The notes: a model not told the origin generated them from the sequence alone. Shown: positions 18,434-28,259, counted from the stretch's first letter. The stretch: DNA of 45,413 nucleotides from an uncultured Verrucomicrobiales bacterium (GCA_937922595.1 CALAIY010000117.1:1-45413), one strand, 5' to 3'. A program made the numbers and translations.

Positions 18434-19546
18434 ATGCTGAAGATTATCGACCGCTACATTGGACGACAGGTCGTGTTTTCGACTCTGTTTGCTGTGATGG
18501 TGCTTACAGTGGTGCTTGTGCTGGGGAATGTGGTGCAGCTGATCAATGATTTGATGAAGAGTCAGATCCCGCTGGGAGCGATTCTGAAATCGATTGCGTA
18601 TCTGATGCCGTTTTCTTTGGCGTTTACGATTCCGTGGGGGTTGCTCACCGCCATTTTGCTGGTCTTTGGCCGGCTTTCTGCGGATAACGAGTTGATCGCA
18701 CTGAGAATGGCGGGGCAGAGTATTCCACGGATTTGTGTGCCCGTATTCATTATCGCGGGAGCTTTGAGTGCTGCCTGCTTGTGGATCAATGCGACGGTGG
18801 CTCCTAGGGCGGAGGCGGCGATTAAGAGCACGCTTTTTAAGGCTGCGCTGGATGATCCATTAAAACTGTTTGTTGCGGATCAAGTCACTGAGACGATTCC
18901 GGGCTATAAGATCTATGTGGCGTCGAAAGAAGGGAATGAGCTTTTTGGATTTCGGATGGTGCAGACCGAGGGGATTCGCGCTCAGAAGCTCATTCTTGCC
19001 GAAAAGGTGACGGTCGATCCCAGTGAGGATGGTAGTGAGATTCAACTTGTGATGGAGAATGCTCAGTTCCTCACCACGATCCAAGAATCGAATGATCCTG
19101 CAGTCCCGACGATTAAACAGCTTTTGCCTCCCGTGGAGGAAACGACTCAGGTTATTTCGCTTGCTGAATTGATCAAGAAGTCCACTCGGCGTAGGCCGAG
19201 TCAGATGAGCACGAAGGATCTTATTGCGGCATCGAAGGATGAATCCGAGGAGCCCGGCGAAAGGAGTAGCTTCCGTGTCGAGGCTCAGAAGCGGTTTTCT
19301 TTTTCGATGGCTTGTATCACCTTTGCGCTGATTGGAGTGCCGCTTGGGATCACGGCTCAGCGTCGTGAGACTTCGAGTGGCTTCGTGATTAGTCTTGGCG
19401 TCGCTGCGATCTATTTCATGATGATCATCATGGTCGATTGGTTTAAGCAGAATCCAGATGCCTATCCGCATCTGCTTATCTGGCTGCCCAATCTCATCTT
19501 CCTCACGATTGGTGGAAGGCTGTTTTACAAACTTTCCCGCAGATAA
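18434..19546 (+). CDS. LptF/LptG family lipopolysaccharide export permease
   Basis: 370 aa YjgP/YjgQ-family protein, the membrane half of the Lpt ABC transporter that extracts lipopolysaccharide from the inner membrane. Three helices at the N-terminus (about residues 10-35, 55-85, 100-120) and three at the C-terminus flank a periplasmic jellyroll-like domain (about 130-290). The signature region LSADNELIALRMAG is present. The ATG at 18434 begins directly with the family's usual MLKIIDRYIGRQ; an upstream GTG at 18374 would overlap the thiC promoter and is unlikely. Only one of the two usual paralogues is present here; LptF versus LptG cannot be settled. It starts a plus-strand run with tlyA and nadK. 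Confidence 0.93.
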   Translation: MLKIIDRYIGRQVVFSTLFAVMVLTVVLVLGNVVQLINDLMKSQIPLGAILKSIAYLMPFSLAFTIPWGLLTAILLVFGRLSADNELIALRMAGQSIPRICVPVFIIAGALSAACLWINATVAPRAEAAIKSTLFKAALDDPLKLFVADQVTETIPGYKIYVASKEGNELFGFRMVQTEGIRAQKLILAEKVTVDPSEDGSEIQLVMENAQFLTTIQESNDPAVPTIKQLLPPVEETTQVISLAELIKKSTRRRPSQMSTKDLIAASKDESEEPGERSSFRVEAQKRFSFSMACITFALIGVPLGITAQRRETSSGFVISLGVAAIYFMMIIMVDWFKQNPDAYPHLLIWLPNLIFLTIGGRLFYKLSRR

Positions 19547-19550
19547 TCTG

Positions 19551-20288
19551 ATGCCTTCTCGACTTGATCAACTCCTCGTAGAACGCGGGCTTTGCGACTC
19601 GCGGGAGCAGGCGAAGCGTCTTATCATCGCCGGTGAAGTGAAGGTGGGCGGGCATTTCGCATCGAAGCCAGCGGTGAAAGTGGCCGAGGATGCCGAGATT
19701 GAGATCCGGGAAAAACCGCCGTACGTAGGCCGCGGCGGATTCAAGCTAGCCGGTGCGCTCGATACCTTCGGGGTGGATCCCTCAGGTATGGTCTGCTTTG
19801 ATGCCGGTGCCTCTACCGGTGGGTTCACCGATTGCCTTCTTCAGCGGGGAGCGACGAAAGTCTTTGCCTACGATGTGGGGACGAATCAACTCGCGTGGAA
19901 GATTCGTAGCGACCCTCGGGTGGTCGCGCGCGAGCGGTTTAATATCCGCCATATGAAGCCTGAAGATGTGGGGGAGAAGGTCGACCTCGCGGTCGGTGAC
20001 CTTTCCTTCATCTCGCTCACACTGGTGCTTCCTGCGGTTTTTTCGGTGATGCGTGAGGGGGCGGAAATGGTGGTGCTGGTGAAGCCGCAATTCGAGCTCG
20101 GGCGCGAGGAAGTAGGGAAGGGGGGCATTGTGCGTGAGGAGGCGCTGCGCGAAAAAGCCGTGCAGAAAGTAAAAGATTTTGTCGTGGGCGATCTGGGGAA
20201 AGACTGGAAGGGTGTGGTGCCCTCTTCTATCTCTGGCACCGACGGCAACCAGGAATACCTCGCATGGATCAAGAACAGCAGCCCCTAA
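19551..20288 (+). CDS. tlyA: TlyA-family rRNA 2'-O-methyltransferase
   Basis: 245 aa. An S4 RNA-binding domain fills residues about 1-60 (RLDQLLVERGLCDSREQAKR) and an FtsJ-like methyltransferase domain follows (FDAGASTGGFTDCLLQRGA as SAM site, then DLSFISL and VKPQFELG). Family members methylate rRNA cytidine 2'-OH; the name haemolysin A is historical. The ATG at 19551 gives the standard beginning, 4 bp after the permease stop. The 3' end overlaps nadK by 25 bp. Confidence 0.92.
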   Translation: MPSRLDQLLVERGLCDSREQAKRLIIAGEVKVGGHFASKPAVKVAEDAEIEIREKPPYVGRGGFKLAGALDTFGVDPSGMVCFDAGASTGGFTDCLLQRGATKVFAYDVGTNQLAWKIRSDPRVVARERFNIRHMKPEDVGEKVDLAVGDLSFISLTLVLPAVFSVMREGAEMVVLVKPQFELGREEVGKGGIVREEALREKAVQKVKDFVVGDLGKDWKGVVPSSISGTDGNQEYLAWIKNSSP

Positions 20289-21175
20289 CCCCCCCCAAGC
20301 GCGTCGGCCTCGCGGCAAACCCTGACAAGACGGCGGCGGGTAGTGTCGCGGCCGAGCTTATCACCGCGTTCCTTCGCGCCGGTATTCGCGTCGCCATGGA
20401 CGGAAAAACCGCTGAAATCGCAGCGGGAGTTTCAGACGAAGTCGAGACCATCATTGGAGGTATCGCCGAGCTTGCCCCGGTGGTGGATATGGTGGTTGTG
20501 CTAGGTGGTGACGGTACCATGCTCGGGGCCGTCCGCGAACTCGGCGATATCGGAACCCCCGTCGTCGGCATCAATCTTGGGCGTCTCGGCTTCCTCACGA
20601 GCGCCCCATCCGGCGGAGCCGAAACCCTCGTCGCCGCCCTCGTCGCCGGTGAGTATTCGCTCAGCCAGCGCTCACTCGTCAGCGCCCGCGTGAAGCGCGC
20701 CGGACGCGCTGCCGATACCGTGCTTACCGGGCTCAATGAAGCCGTCATCAGTCGCGGTAGCGTCTCGCGTATTATTAACCTTGAGACCTACGTGAACGGC
20801 CAGTTCCTAAATCGTTTCCACGCGGATGGCCTCATCGTCTCCACTCCCACCGGCTCCACCGCGTATTCGCTCTCCGCAGGTGGCCCGCTCGTGAGCCCCG
20901 CCGCTGGCGTCTTTCTCATCACGCCCATCTGCCCCCATGCCCTGGCAAACCGCTCCTTCGTTGTCGCCGATACATCCGAAGTTGAAATCCGCCGCGAATC
21001 CCGCGCTGATGAAATCATCCTCTCCCTCGACGGCCAGACGATGACGCCCGTCCACGAAGGCGACGTTGTCATCGTGACCAAAGCACCCTACACCGTCCCC
21101 CTCGTCATGCTCCACGAGCACACCCTCTACGAAGTCCTTCAGAAAAAACTCCACTGGCACGGCTCCTCAGTATGA
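20264..21175 (+). CDS. nadK: NAD kinase
   Basis: 303 aa; phosphorylates NAD to NADP with ATP or polyphosphate in the cytoplasm. The catalytic G81-G-D83-G-T motif, the NLGRLGFLT motif and the conserved DGLIVSTPTGSTAYSLSAGG segment identify the family. The start at 20264 lies inside the end of tlyA (25-bp overlap), a common pairing. The stop overlaps the next gene as ATGA. Confidence 0.96.
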   Translation: MDQEQQPLTPPKRVGLAANPDKTAAGSVAAELITAFLRAGIRVAMDGKTAEIAAGVSDEVETIIGGIAELAPVVDMVVVLGGDGTMLGAVRELGDIGTPVVGINLGRLGFLTSAPSGGAETLVAALVAGEYSLSQRSLVSARVKRAGRAADTVLTGLNEAVISRGSVSRIINLETYVNGQFLNRFHADGLIVSTPTGSTAYSLSAGGPLVSPAAGVFLITPICPHALANRSFVVADTSEVEIRRESRADEIILSLDGQTMTPVHEGDVVIVTKAPYTVPLVMLHEHTLYEVLQKKLHWHGSSV

Positions 21176-21735
21176 AAACTCTCCTTATCGCCATCGCTTT
21201 CCTCCTCCCGCTCGCCGCGCTCGCAGAAAGCCCAATCGTCTCTGCCGCCCGCTCCCAGATAGGTGTCACCACGAGTTACGACCCCTCCTACGTCAGCCTC
21301 GATTACCCCGGTGGCGACGTCCCCGAACACTGTGGGGTTTGCACCGATGTCATTGTCCGCGCTCTCAGGAAAGCGATCAATCTTGATCTGCAGAAAGCAC
21401 TCCACGAGGACATGAAGGCGAATTTCTCCGCCTACCCTAAAATCTGGAAGCTCAAACGCCCAGACAAAAGTATCGATCACCGCCGCGTGCCAAACCTACG
21501 CCGCTATTTCAAGCGCAAAGGCTACTCGCTTCCCGTGAAATCCGGCACCACGCAGTATCTCCCCGGCGACCTCGTCACCTGCACCGTGCCCCCGCATCTT
21601 CCGCATATCATGGTCGTCTCCGATAAGAAAACCGCCAAAGGCATCCCGCTCGTGATTCACAATATCGGATCCGGCACCAAAGAAGAAGACCGCCTCACCG
21701 ATTTCAAGATCACCGGCCACTACCGCGTGAAATAG
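21172..21735 (+). CDS. DUF1287 secreted protein
   Basis: 187 aa with a clear signal peptide (residues 1-18, LLPLAALA then ESP). The mature part fits DUF1287 (E. coli YijF): an early AARSQIGVTTSYDP, GGDVPEHCGVCTDVIVRALR with the conserved Cys, and the late LPHIMVVSD and HNIGSG. The layout resembles NlpC/P60-like papain folds with Cys in CTD and His in LPHI, so a peptidase or amidase role in the periplasm is possible but unproven. It overlaps nadK by 4 bp. Confidence 0.85.
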   Translation: MKTLLIAIAFLLPLAALAESPIVSAARSQIGVTTSYDPSYVSLDYPGGDVPEHCGVCTDVIVRALRKAINLDLQKALHEDMKANFSAYPKIWKLKRPDKSIDHRRVPNLRRYFKRKGYSLPVKSGTTQYLPGDLVTCTVPPHLPHIMVVSDKKTAKGIPLVIHNIGSGTKEEDRLTDFKITGHYRVK

Positions 21736-21782
21736 CGACCTCTCACTCTTGCGCCCACGCCCTACCGGCATTCCTTTAATAT

Positions 21783-22364
21783 ATGGCCGATACCGATCCT
21801 CCCAAGCCGAATACGACCCCGCCCCCACCGCCTCCCGTGGTAGGCAAGCCGGTAGAGGAACCACGGCTGCCGAAGACATCCTACACCGAGCCGCCCCCGG
21901 CACCCATGGATGAGCCGGAAGAAATCGAGCTCGAAGACGAAGAATTTATCGATGTGAAAGTGGAGAATAAGCTCGTCCTGATTCTCGTGCATTTCGTTGG
22001 CCTTTTTGGAATACCTTTCTGGGGCTTTGGCAACTGGATCCTTCCGCTGCTCCTCTGGGTGACCAAGCGTAATGATACGATTGGGATGGACCGCGAAGGC
22101 CGTTCGGCGGTAAATTTCCAGATCGCAATGTCTCTTGGTACCCTCATCTTTTTCATTTTTGGATGGCTTCCATTTGGAGACTTTGCCAGTGCACTCGCCG
22201 GGCTCTTTGTCGCTCTTGTCGTGATTTACAATATCGGGATGTCCGTCTGGGCAGTCGCTATGGTCAATATTGGCAAGCCCGCGCCTTACCCGAAAATCTA
22301 CGATTTCCTCGGCAAAATCATCGGACCCGAGAAGCCGGAGGAAGAACCTTCCGACCTCGCTTGA
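21783..22364 (+). CDS. DUF4870 membrane protein
   Basis: 193 aa. A cytosolic, proline-rich and acidic N-terminus (about residues 1-55) precedes three or four hydrophobic helices (about 63-85, 112-135, 140-165). The segment WILPLLLWVTKRNDTIGMDREGRSAVNFQ carries the DUF4870/Tic20-like pattern of PLLLW, then D, then NFQ. Function is unknown. It stands 47 bp after the DUF1287 gene and 34 bp before the helicase. Confidence 0.8.
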   Translation: MADTDPPKPNTTPPPPPPVVGKPVEEPRLPKTSYTEPPPAPMDEPEEIELEDEEFIDVKVENKLVLILVHFVGLFGIPFWGFGNWILPLLLWVTKRNDTIGMDREGRSAVNFQIAMSLGTLIFFIFGWLPFGDFASALAGLFVALVVIYNIGMSVWAVAMVNIGKPAPYPKIYDFLGKIIGPEKPEEEPSDLA

Positions 22365-22398
22365 CCAGTCACTAGCGTGCCGCTAGAAACAGCGTCCC

Positions 22399-24429
22399 AT
22401 GGCAAGAAAGTCCCTCCGTCTCATCGATCTCAATCCGCCCCAGAGGGAGGCGGTGAAGCACCTCGAAGGCCCTCTCCTCCTCCTCGCTGGTGCCGGCTCA
22501 GGCAAGACGCGTGTGGTGACCAACCGCATCGCCTACATGATGACGCAAGACATCAAGGCTAGCGAAATTCTCGCCGTCACCTTCACGAACAAAGCGGCCA
22601 ATGAGATGCGCGAGCGCGTCTCCTCGATGATCACGAAAAAGCAGGCCGAGGACGTGTGGGTCTCCACCTTCCACTCGCTCTGTGTGAAAATTCTCCACTC
22701 CGGGATTCACAAGCTCGGCTACAACAAGAATTTCACGATCTACACCGCCGGAGACCAGCTCGGCCTTATTCGGAAAATCATCGTCCGCAAAGTCGGTAAA
22801 AACGAAAAGGCTGAGCCAAACCGCATCCAATCGCTCATCAGTCGTTTTAAAAGTAAAGGCATCCCCGTCTCCGACGAAGAGGATTCCCTCGAAAATCACG
22901 TCTTCCGCGAATACCAGCGCGAGCTCAAAAAACTCAATGCCGTCGATTTCGATGATCTTCTGCTCTTCGCCGTAGAGCTTCTTACGAACCACGAAGATAT
23001 CTACACTTTCTGGTCGCGGAGGTTTAATTATATCATGGTCGATGAGTTCCAAGATACGAATAAGACCCAGATGGATCTCGTGCGCGCTCTTGCTCGCCGA
23101 CACCAAAATATCTGCGTCGTCGGTGATGACGACCAAAGTATCTACGGCTGGCGAGGCGCGGAGATCGCGAATATCCTTAATTTCGAGCGATTCTTCAAAG
23201 CCCCAAAAGTCATTAAGCTGGAGCAAAACTACCGCTCCACGACTCCGATCCTAGAGCTAGCCAACGGCCTCATTAAGTTCAATACCGGTCGTCGGGAAAA
23301 ACGCCTTTGGACAGATAAGAAGAGCGCTGCCCCCGTGCGATTAATCGGGATGCCCAGCGACCGCGAGGAAGCGGAGACCATCGCCCAAGAAATCCTCGAA
23401 GACGGCGAGAAAGGCAGGGGACGTCCCTACGAAGAATTTGCTGTGCTCTTCCGGATGAATAGCCAGAGCCGAGCCGTCGAAGAGCAGATGCGTGCACTGG
23501 AAATTCCTTACCGCGTCATTGGTGGGCAGAGTTTCTTCGATCGAAGAGAGGTCAAAGATATACTCGGATACATCGGGCTTCTTGCCAATAAGAACGATGA
23601 TATTGCCCTTCTCCGCGTAGCGAATTACCCCGCTCGTGGGATCAGTGATACCACGATGGAAATGGCTGCCGAACACAGCGTCGATAAACAGCAGCCTATC
23701 TTCACCTCCCTTGAAGATCCCGAATTCACCCAGTTGCTTGCTAATAAAGCACAGGAAAAAATTAAGGACTTCACCGAGATGATCCATCGCTACCGCGAAC
23801 TCGCCGGGCAGCCACTCGCTGATCTTGGAGCCCTCGTACAAGAGCTTATTCGTGAGATTGATTTCATTAAAGCAATGAAGCGCACCTGCCGCACCGATGA
23901 AGAGCGCGCTTCACGCGAAAGCAACGTCCGCGAACTCGTGGAATCGGTTTACCGGTTTACCGATGACCGGCGCGGAAAAAAGAAGGAAGCCACCCTCTCA
24001 GGCTTTATGACCGCCATGATGCTCGATGATTCCAAGCGGGACACTGGCGATGATATCGAAAAACAAAAAGGAGTGAGCCTGATCACCCTGCACGCCTCCA
24101 AAGGTCTTGAATTCCCCGTAGTCTTTCTCGTCGGCCTGGAAGAAGGAATCCTCCCGCACAGTCGCTCGATTGAAGAAGATACCAAGCCGGAAGAGCGGCG
24201 CCTTCTCTACGTGGGGATCACGCGAGCCATGGAGCAGCTTACGCTAAGTTACTGCCAGACTCGAATGCGTTTCGGCCAGCTCTCTGGCTGCCAGCCAAGC
24301 AGCTTCATCCAAGAGCTAAATCCCGAGCACATGGAGATCACCACGCTTGCCCAGCTCGAAGAAGTCCCGGCCACCGAGGAGGAGACCAAGAGCTTCTTCG
24401 GGATGATGAAGGATAAGATCGCGGGCTAG
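22399..24429 (+). CDS. UvrD/PcrA-family superfamily 1A DNA helicase
   Basis: 676 aa 3'-5' DNA helicase. It carries motif I (AGAGSGKT, about residue 31-38), Ia (VTFTNKAANEMRERV), II (VDEFQDTN), III (GDDDQSIYGWRGA), IV (QNYRST), V (LITLHASKGLEFPVV) and VI (ERRLLYVGITRA), all at normal spacing. The Q motif begins near residue 11 (LNPPQREAV). Members act in nucleotide excision repair, mismatch repair or replication restart; Rep, UvrD and PcrA cannot be told apart with confidence here. Its TAG overlaps the stop of the convergent rnr gene in a shared CTAG. Confidence 0.95.
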   Translation: MARKSLRLIDLNPPQREAVKHLEGPLLLLAGAGSGKTRVVTNRIAYMMTQDIKASEILAVTFTNKAANEMRERVSSMITKKQAEDVWVSTFHSLCVKILHSGIHKLGYNKNFTIYTAGDQLGLIRKIIVRKVGKNEKAEPNRIQSLISRFKSKGIPVSDEEDSLENHVFREYQRELKKLNAVDFDDLLLFAVELLTNHEDIYTFWSRRFNYIMVDEFQDTNKTQMDLVRALARRHQNICVVGDDDQSIYGWRGAEIANILNFERFFKAPKVIKLEQNYRSTTPILELANGLIKFNTGRREKRLWTDKKSAAPVRLIGMPSDREEAETIAQEILEDGEKGRGRPYEEFAVLFRMNSQSRAVEEQMRALEIPYRVIGGQSFFDRREVKDILGYIGLLANKNDDIALLRVANYPARGISDTTMEMAAEHSVDKQQPIFTSLEDPEFTQLLANKAQEKIKDFTEMIHRYRELAGQPLADLGALVQELIREIDFIKAMKRTCRTDEERASRESNVRELVESVYRFTDDRRGKKKEATLSGFMTAMMLDDSKRDTGDDIEKQKGVSLITLHASKGLEFPVVFLVGLEEGILPHSRSIEEDTKPEERRLLYVGITRAMEQLTLSYCQTRMRFGQLSGCQPSSFIQELNPEHMEITTLAQLEEVPATEEETKSFFGMMKDKIAG

Positions 24430-26969
24430 CGCCGTTTCCGGCGGGCTACTTTCTTTCTAGCGGGTGCTTTTTTCTTTGCCGCTTTCTTTTTCGTAGGGCG
24501 CTTGCTTTTGCCTTTACCCTGCTTCTTTGCGGGAGCGGTTGCCTCCGTGCCAATGACTTCGAAGTCCGCACGCATTCTTTCAAAATCAACGCGCACTGGG
24601 CGAACCTCAATGAGAGTGCCGGGACCGTAGGCGCGGTTTCCGGAATCGGCGGCGAATTGTTTACGCGTCGTATCGAAGTAAAGTTCGCGGTCTTGAGGGA
24701 TGTCCTTTTTGTGGACGAGCCCCTTGATGAGGTAATCCGTAAGCTCGATGAAGAGTCCCATAGGTCTGGCCTCGTGCACGATGGCCTTCATTGGTGGGGC
24801 ATCCTCTTTATTTGCCTGGATCATGAGATATTCCATCTCTTTGAGGCGCTTGGTCTCGGTCTCGGCATCAGCGGAAGTCCGCTCGGAGGTAGAAATGTGT
24901 TTACACGTTTCCTCCATTTTTGCCTGCGAGGGGAGCTTAGTCTTATTGCGCGTCACCACGGCATCGAGCACGCGATGAACCACGAGATCCGCATATCTTC
25001 GGATCGGGCTGGTGTAGTGCGTGTAGTCCTCTTTCGAAAGGCCAAAGTGGCCGAGCGGTGAAGTGGAGTAGACGGCTCGCTTGAGGCTTTTGAGAAGGCC
25101 TACTTTGAGAGCGTATTCCTCGCTCATACCCCGCGTTTCCTTAAGGGCGCGCTGAAGTTCGCCGGGGGCTTCGGATAGGTTTCCGCAGGGGATTCCGTGA
25201 GCGCGGAGCATCTCGGCGTATTCTTCAAGGCGTCCCGGATCGGGATCTTCGTGGATGCGGTAGATACACGGTTTCTCCGCCTGCTTCACGGCTCGGGCGA
25301 CGTGTTCGTTTGCCGCGAGCATGAATTCTTCGATGAGCTGGTGACTTTCATCGTATTCGATGCGCTCCATTTTGATCGGGACGCCAGTCTCGCGGTTCAC
25401 GTGGACTTTTACTTCCGGGAAATCGAGATCAAGCGAGCCTTTGGCGAAACGGCGTTTCCTCAAGATAGAGGCCAGTTCCCATGCATCAGTGATGAGTTCG
25501 GAAACGATGTCGTTTGGATTAGGCTTTTTGAGGAGCGCGTAGGCTTGCTCGTAGCTTAGGCGGCATTTGCTGCGAATCACGGCTGCGGTGAAGCGCACGC
25601 TTTTGGTAGCACCGTCTTTATCAAAGCGAATGACGACGCAGCGGGTAAGGCGATCTTCATCGGGGACGAGGGAGCAGATGCCATTTGAGAGCACCTCGGG
25701 AAGCATGGGGATGACGCGATCGACTAAGTAGGTGGAGTTCCCGCGGATCTGAGCTTCCTTATCGAGCTTGGTTCCGGGGCGGACGTAGTGGGAGACGTCG
25801 GCGATGTGGACGGCGAGTTCCCAGCCTCCACCTTCCCGCTCGGGGAGGGGAGTGACGGCAATGGCATCATCGAAATCACGCGCATCGTAAGGATCGATCG
25901 TCATCACGAACCGGTCCCGCCAGTCTTCGCGACCAGGCTGGGTGGCATCTTCTTCGGAAACGGTATTGCCGATGGCTTTGGCCTCGGCGAGCACCTTTTG
26001 AGGGAATTCGAGCGGTAGGCCGTGTTTGTAGATCACCGCCATGATATCGACTCCGGCGGCGGCTGGATCGCCGAGGTTTTTCACAATGTGGCCAATCGCG
26101 CGCACATCCGCGTCTGGCCAATCTTCGATGGTGCCTACTACGAGGTCGCCATCTTTGGCTCCCTTGGTGAATTCCTTTGGAATGCGAATTGGGCTGGGGA
26201 AGCCCGCACCGTCAGTTTGCACGGAAGTGTGTTTTCCATCGACTTTGAATTTTCCGGTAAACCGCTTTCCGCTGCGCGTGAGCACTTTGAGTATGCGGGC
26301 ATCGAAGGTGACTTCCTCCTTCTCTTGCTGGCGTTTTTCTCGGGAACCGCGCTCTTTGCGCTTATCTTCCTTACCGCCTTTGCCGCGGAAGCGTTTTTCC
26401 GGCGGTCCGCCTTCGGTGAGGCGCGCGGAGACGATGTCATCAGGGAGGGCGTTTTTGGTCTGCCGATTGTGGACGAAAAGCCGATCCTGGGGGGAGCCGG
26501 TTTCGCGCTCAAGCATTTCGAGCGCAGGAGCATTGTCTGGATCAGAGAGATCGATGTAGAGATAGCCGTGCCCATCGAAGCGGAAGGTCATTTTTCCGGT
26601 GACGACTTGCTGGGCACTCGGCTTCCGAGCCTTGCCGGGCTTGCGGCCACTTTCGCGTTTCGAGCGCTTTTCGTGTTTCGCACCTTTTTCCCGCTTGGGA
26701 TTTTTAGAGGCTTTCTCGAATTTTTCAGGTTTGGCGACCTCGCGGTTGCGGAGGGCGTAGCGCTTACTATTTACCTGGAGGATTTTGCCCTTCTTTTCGA
26801 GGGCGTTGATCGCTTCGCGAAGTGTGCTGCGCGCCTCGGTGGACAGCCTCATTTCACGGGCGAGTTCGGTCTTCGTCATCGGCCGGGAGTCCGGCGAAGC
26901 AAGAAGGGATAGGAGTTTACGCGAAAGCGTAGATGCGGTGGGCGTACCACCAGATTTGGATGCCGACAT
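24426..26969 (-). CDS. rnr: Ribonuclease R
   Basis: 847 aa 3'-5' exoribonuclease that degrades structured RNA. In order: an N-terminal winged helix (about residues 10-65), a very basic linker (about 70-130), cold-shock domains, the RNB catalytic domain with DPYDARDFDDAIAV (metal-binding aspartates), an S1 domain (FIELTDYLIKGLVHKKD) and a long Lys/Arg-rich tail of about 35 residues. A further basic insert lies at about 200-225. The ATG at 26969 is preferred to one at 27026, whose extra residues are not family-like. Convergent with the helicase gene, sharing CTAG at 24426-24429. Confidence 0.96.
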   Translation of the reverse strand: MSASKSGGTPTASTLSRKLLSLLASPDSRPMTKTELAREMRLSTEARSTLREAINALEKKGKILQVNSKRYALRNREVAKPEKFEKASKNPKREKGAKHEKRSKRESGRKPGKARKPSAQQVVTGKMTFRFDGHGYLYIDLSDPDNAPALEMLERETGSPQDRLFVHNRQTKNALPDDIVSARLTEGGPPEKRFRGKGGKEDKRKERGSREKRQQEKEEVTFDARILKVLTRSGKRFTGKFKVDGKHTSVQTDGAGFPSPIRIPKEFTKGAKDGDLVVGTIEDWPDADVRAIGHIVKNLGDPAAAGVDIMAVIYKHGLPLEFPQKVLAEAKAIGNTVSEEDATQPGREDWRDRFVMTIDPYDARDFDDAIAVTPLPEREGGGWELAVHIADVSHYVRPGTKLDKEAQIRGNSTYLVDRVIPMLPEVLSNGICSLVPDEDRLTRCVVIRFDKDGATKSVRFTAAVIRSKCRLSYEQAYALLKKPNPNDIVSELITDAWELASILRKRRFAKGSLDLDFPEVKVHVNRETGVPIKMERIEYDESHQLIEEFMLAANEHVARAVKQAEKPCIYRIHEDPDPGRLEEYAEMLRAHGIPCGNLSEAPGELQRALKETRGMSEEYALKVGLLKSLKRAVYSTSPLGHFGLSKEDYTHYTSPIRRYADLVVHRVLDAVVTRNKTKLPSQAKMEETCKHISTSERTSADAETETKRLKEMEYLMIQANKEDAPPMKAIVHEARPMGLFIELTDYLIKGLVHKKDIPQDRELYFDTTRKQFAADSGNRAYGPGTLIEVRPVRVDFERMRADFEVIGTEATAPAKKQGKGKSKRPTKKKAAKKKAPARKKVARRKRR

Positions 26970-27187
26970 GGGCGTATTGTATGTATTGGGACAAAAGATC
27001 CGGCAATGCTCTCCACAAACACTCACGTAGAAAAACCCTCGTGGTCAGCCCGACGGGGGCGACAGGGCGGAGGCTCCCGGATCGGGATTAACCTAAGAAT
27101 AGCGGGTAAATGGCGTTTTACAAGCGGAGGCCACTATGATTCCTTGCGGTGGAAACCAAAAAGACCGAACCCCATTTCTACATCTCT

Positions 27188-27799
27188 ATGAAACTCTCCT
27201 TTTCCCACCCCTCTCGTCGCTCTCGGAAGCGCGGATTCACCCTCATCGAACTTCTCATCGTCATCACCATCATCGCGACGCTTGCTGGGCTTTCGTTTGC
27301 TGCGTTTACTGCGGTGCAGAAACAGGCGAAAAAGACTGAGACATTGGCAATGATCAGCGGAATCAAAAATGGTTTGGCGAATTACTATAATGAATACGGC
27401 AAGCATCCGGTGCCTAATGGTGGTAAATCAGCTCGAGAGGTGCCGATTAAGCTCAAGGGGTCGATTCTCGCGATTCTCATGGGAACCGATGCTGGCAGGA
27501 AATTCAATCCACGGAAGATCAGCTTCCTTGAGCCAAAAGAGGCGAAAGACGGTTTCAATGGTGTGGTATGGGCTGGCAAAAATCCAAGTTCTCTCAATGA
27601 TCCGTGGGGCAACCCTTACATGATTCTTTTGGATGCAAATTACGATAAAAAGGTGCGCAACCCAGACGAAAGCAAAGAGACCGAATCCCAGTTTGTGAAC
27701 CAAAGTGCTCTCGTGTGGTCGATGGGACCCGATGGTGATGATGGGGCGAATACGGATCCCGGCGTGAGCGTCTGGAAAGACAATCCGAAGAGTTGGTAA
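27188..27799 (+). CDS. Type II secretion pseudopilin (GspG-like)
   Basis: 203 aa. The leader is basic (PSRRSRKRG) and ends in G16, followed by FTLIELLIV with Glu at +5, the prepilin peptidase cleavage and N-methylation signal. One transmembrane helix follows (about 17-40). The C-terminal part has DPWGNPYMILLDANYD and WSMGPDGDDGANTD, as in GspG-type major pseudopilins with their calcium-binding end loop. The ATG at 27188 is chosen because an upstream ATG at 27149 would make the leader unusually long. No other secretion gene is adjacent, a common situation in Verrucomicrobiota, which carry many orphan pseudopilins. A strong terminator follows. Confidence 0.9.
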   Translation: MKLSFSHPSRRSRKRGFTLIELLIVITIIATLAGLSFAAFTAVQKQAKKTETLAMISGIKNGLANYYNEYGKHPVPNGGKSAREVPIKLKGSILAILMGTDAGRKFNPRKISFLEPKEAKDGFNGVVWAGKNPSSLNDPWGNPYMILLDANYDKKVRNPDESKETESQFVNQSALVWSMGPDGDDGANTDPGVSVWKDNPKSW

Positions 27800-27811
27800 A
27801 GCATTTTACGC

Positions 27812-27850
27812 AAAACGCCCGGCAGCCGAGATGGCTGTCGGGCGTTTTTT
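27812..27850 (+). terminator. Rho-independent terminator after the pseudopilin gene
   Basis: A 16-base stem (from AAAACGCCCGGCAGCC at 27812, five-base loop, partner from 27833) with a single G-T wobble is followed by a T-run (27845-27850). The A-run on the 5' side means it could also stop transcripts from the minus-strand operon that ends at 27856. Confidence 0.93.
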
Positions 27851-27855
27851 ATTGT

Positions 27856-28257
27856 TTAGTTGTCGGTGGTGATGGCGTTGGCCAAGGCTGTGTCGCTTTT
27901 CAGTAAAAGTAGATGTGAGATATTGAGCCGATTTTCTGAGATGAGGTGGCAGGTGCGTTTTGCTAGCGGGAGGAGCGCGGGATTGGCCATTCGTTTGGAC
28001 CAGTTGCGGTATTTGTGTAGTGCGTAGAGGCAGATGATCCAGGCTGCTCCACCAGTATAGACCGCTCCCGTATCGGCGAGGATTACGATCTCGCGGCTGG
28101 GATCGAGCTCGGGAAGTGTGGGGCAGAGTTGAAGTGCCCGTGGGTTTTGGTAGGCGACAAAGGTCATTGGGATGAACTGTGGCTGAAGTGCTACCCAAGC
28201 TTTTACCTTCGAGCAGAGCCCGCAGTTTTGGTCGTAGAAGACGAAGAGTTGCTTCAT
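27856..28257 (-). CDS. DCC-family (DUF393) thiol-disulfide oxidoreductase-like protein
   Basis: 133 aa. FVFYDQNCGLCSKVKAW has the family's YD-x-x-C-x-x-C pattern (C12 and C15) in a thioredoxin-like fold. The C-terminal half has the family's helical part (ICLYALHKYRNW). The usual D of DCC is replaced (NCGLC). Family members are putative disulfide oxidoreductases of unknown substrate. The ATG at 28257 follows the previous gene by 2 bp. It is the last gene of a five-gene minus-strand operon. The protein encoded at 29128-29469 is a paralogue without the cysteines. Confidence 0.85.
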   Translation of the reverse strand: MKQLFVFYDQNCGLCSKVKAWVALQPQFIPMTFVAYQNPRALQLCPTLPELDPSREIVILADTGAVYTGGAAWIICLYALHKYRNWSKRMANPALLPLAKRTCHLISENRLNISHLLLLKSDTALANAITTDN

Positions 28258-28259
28258 GG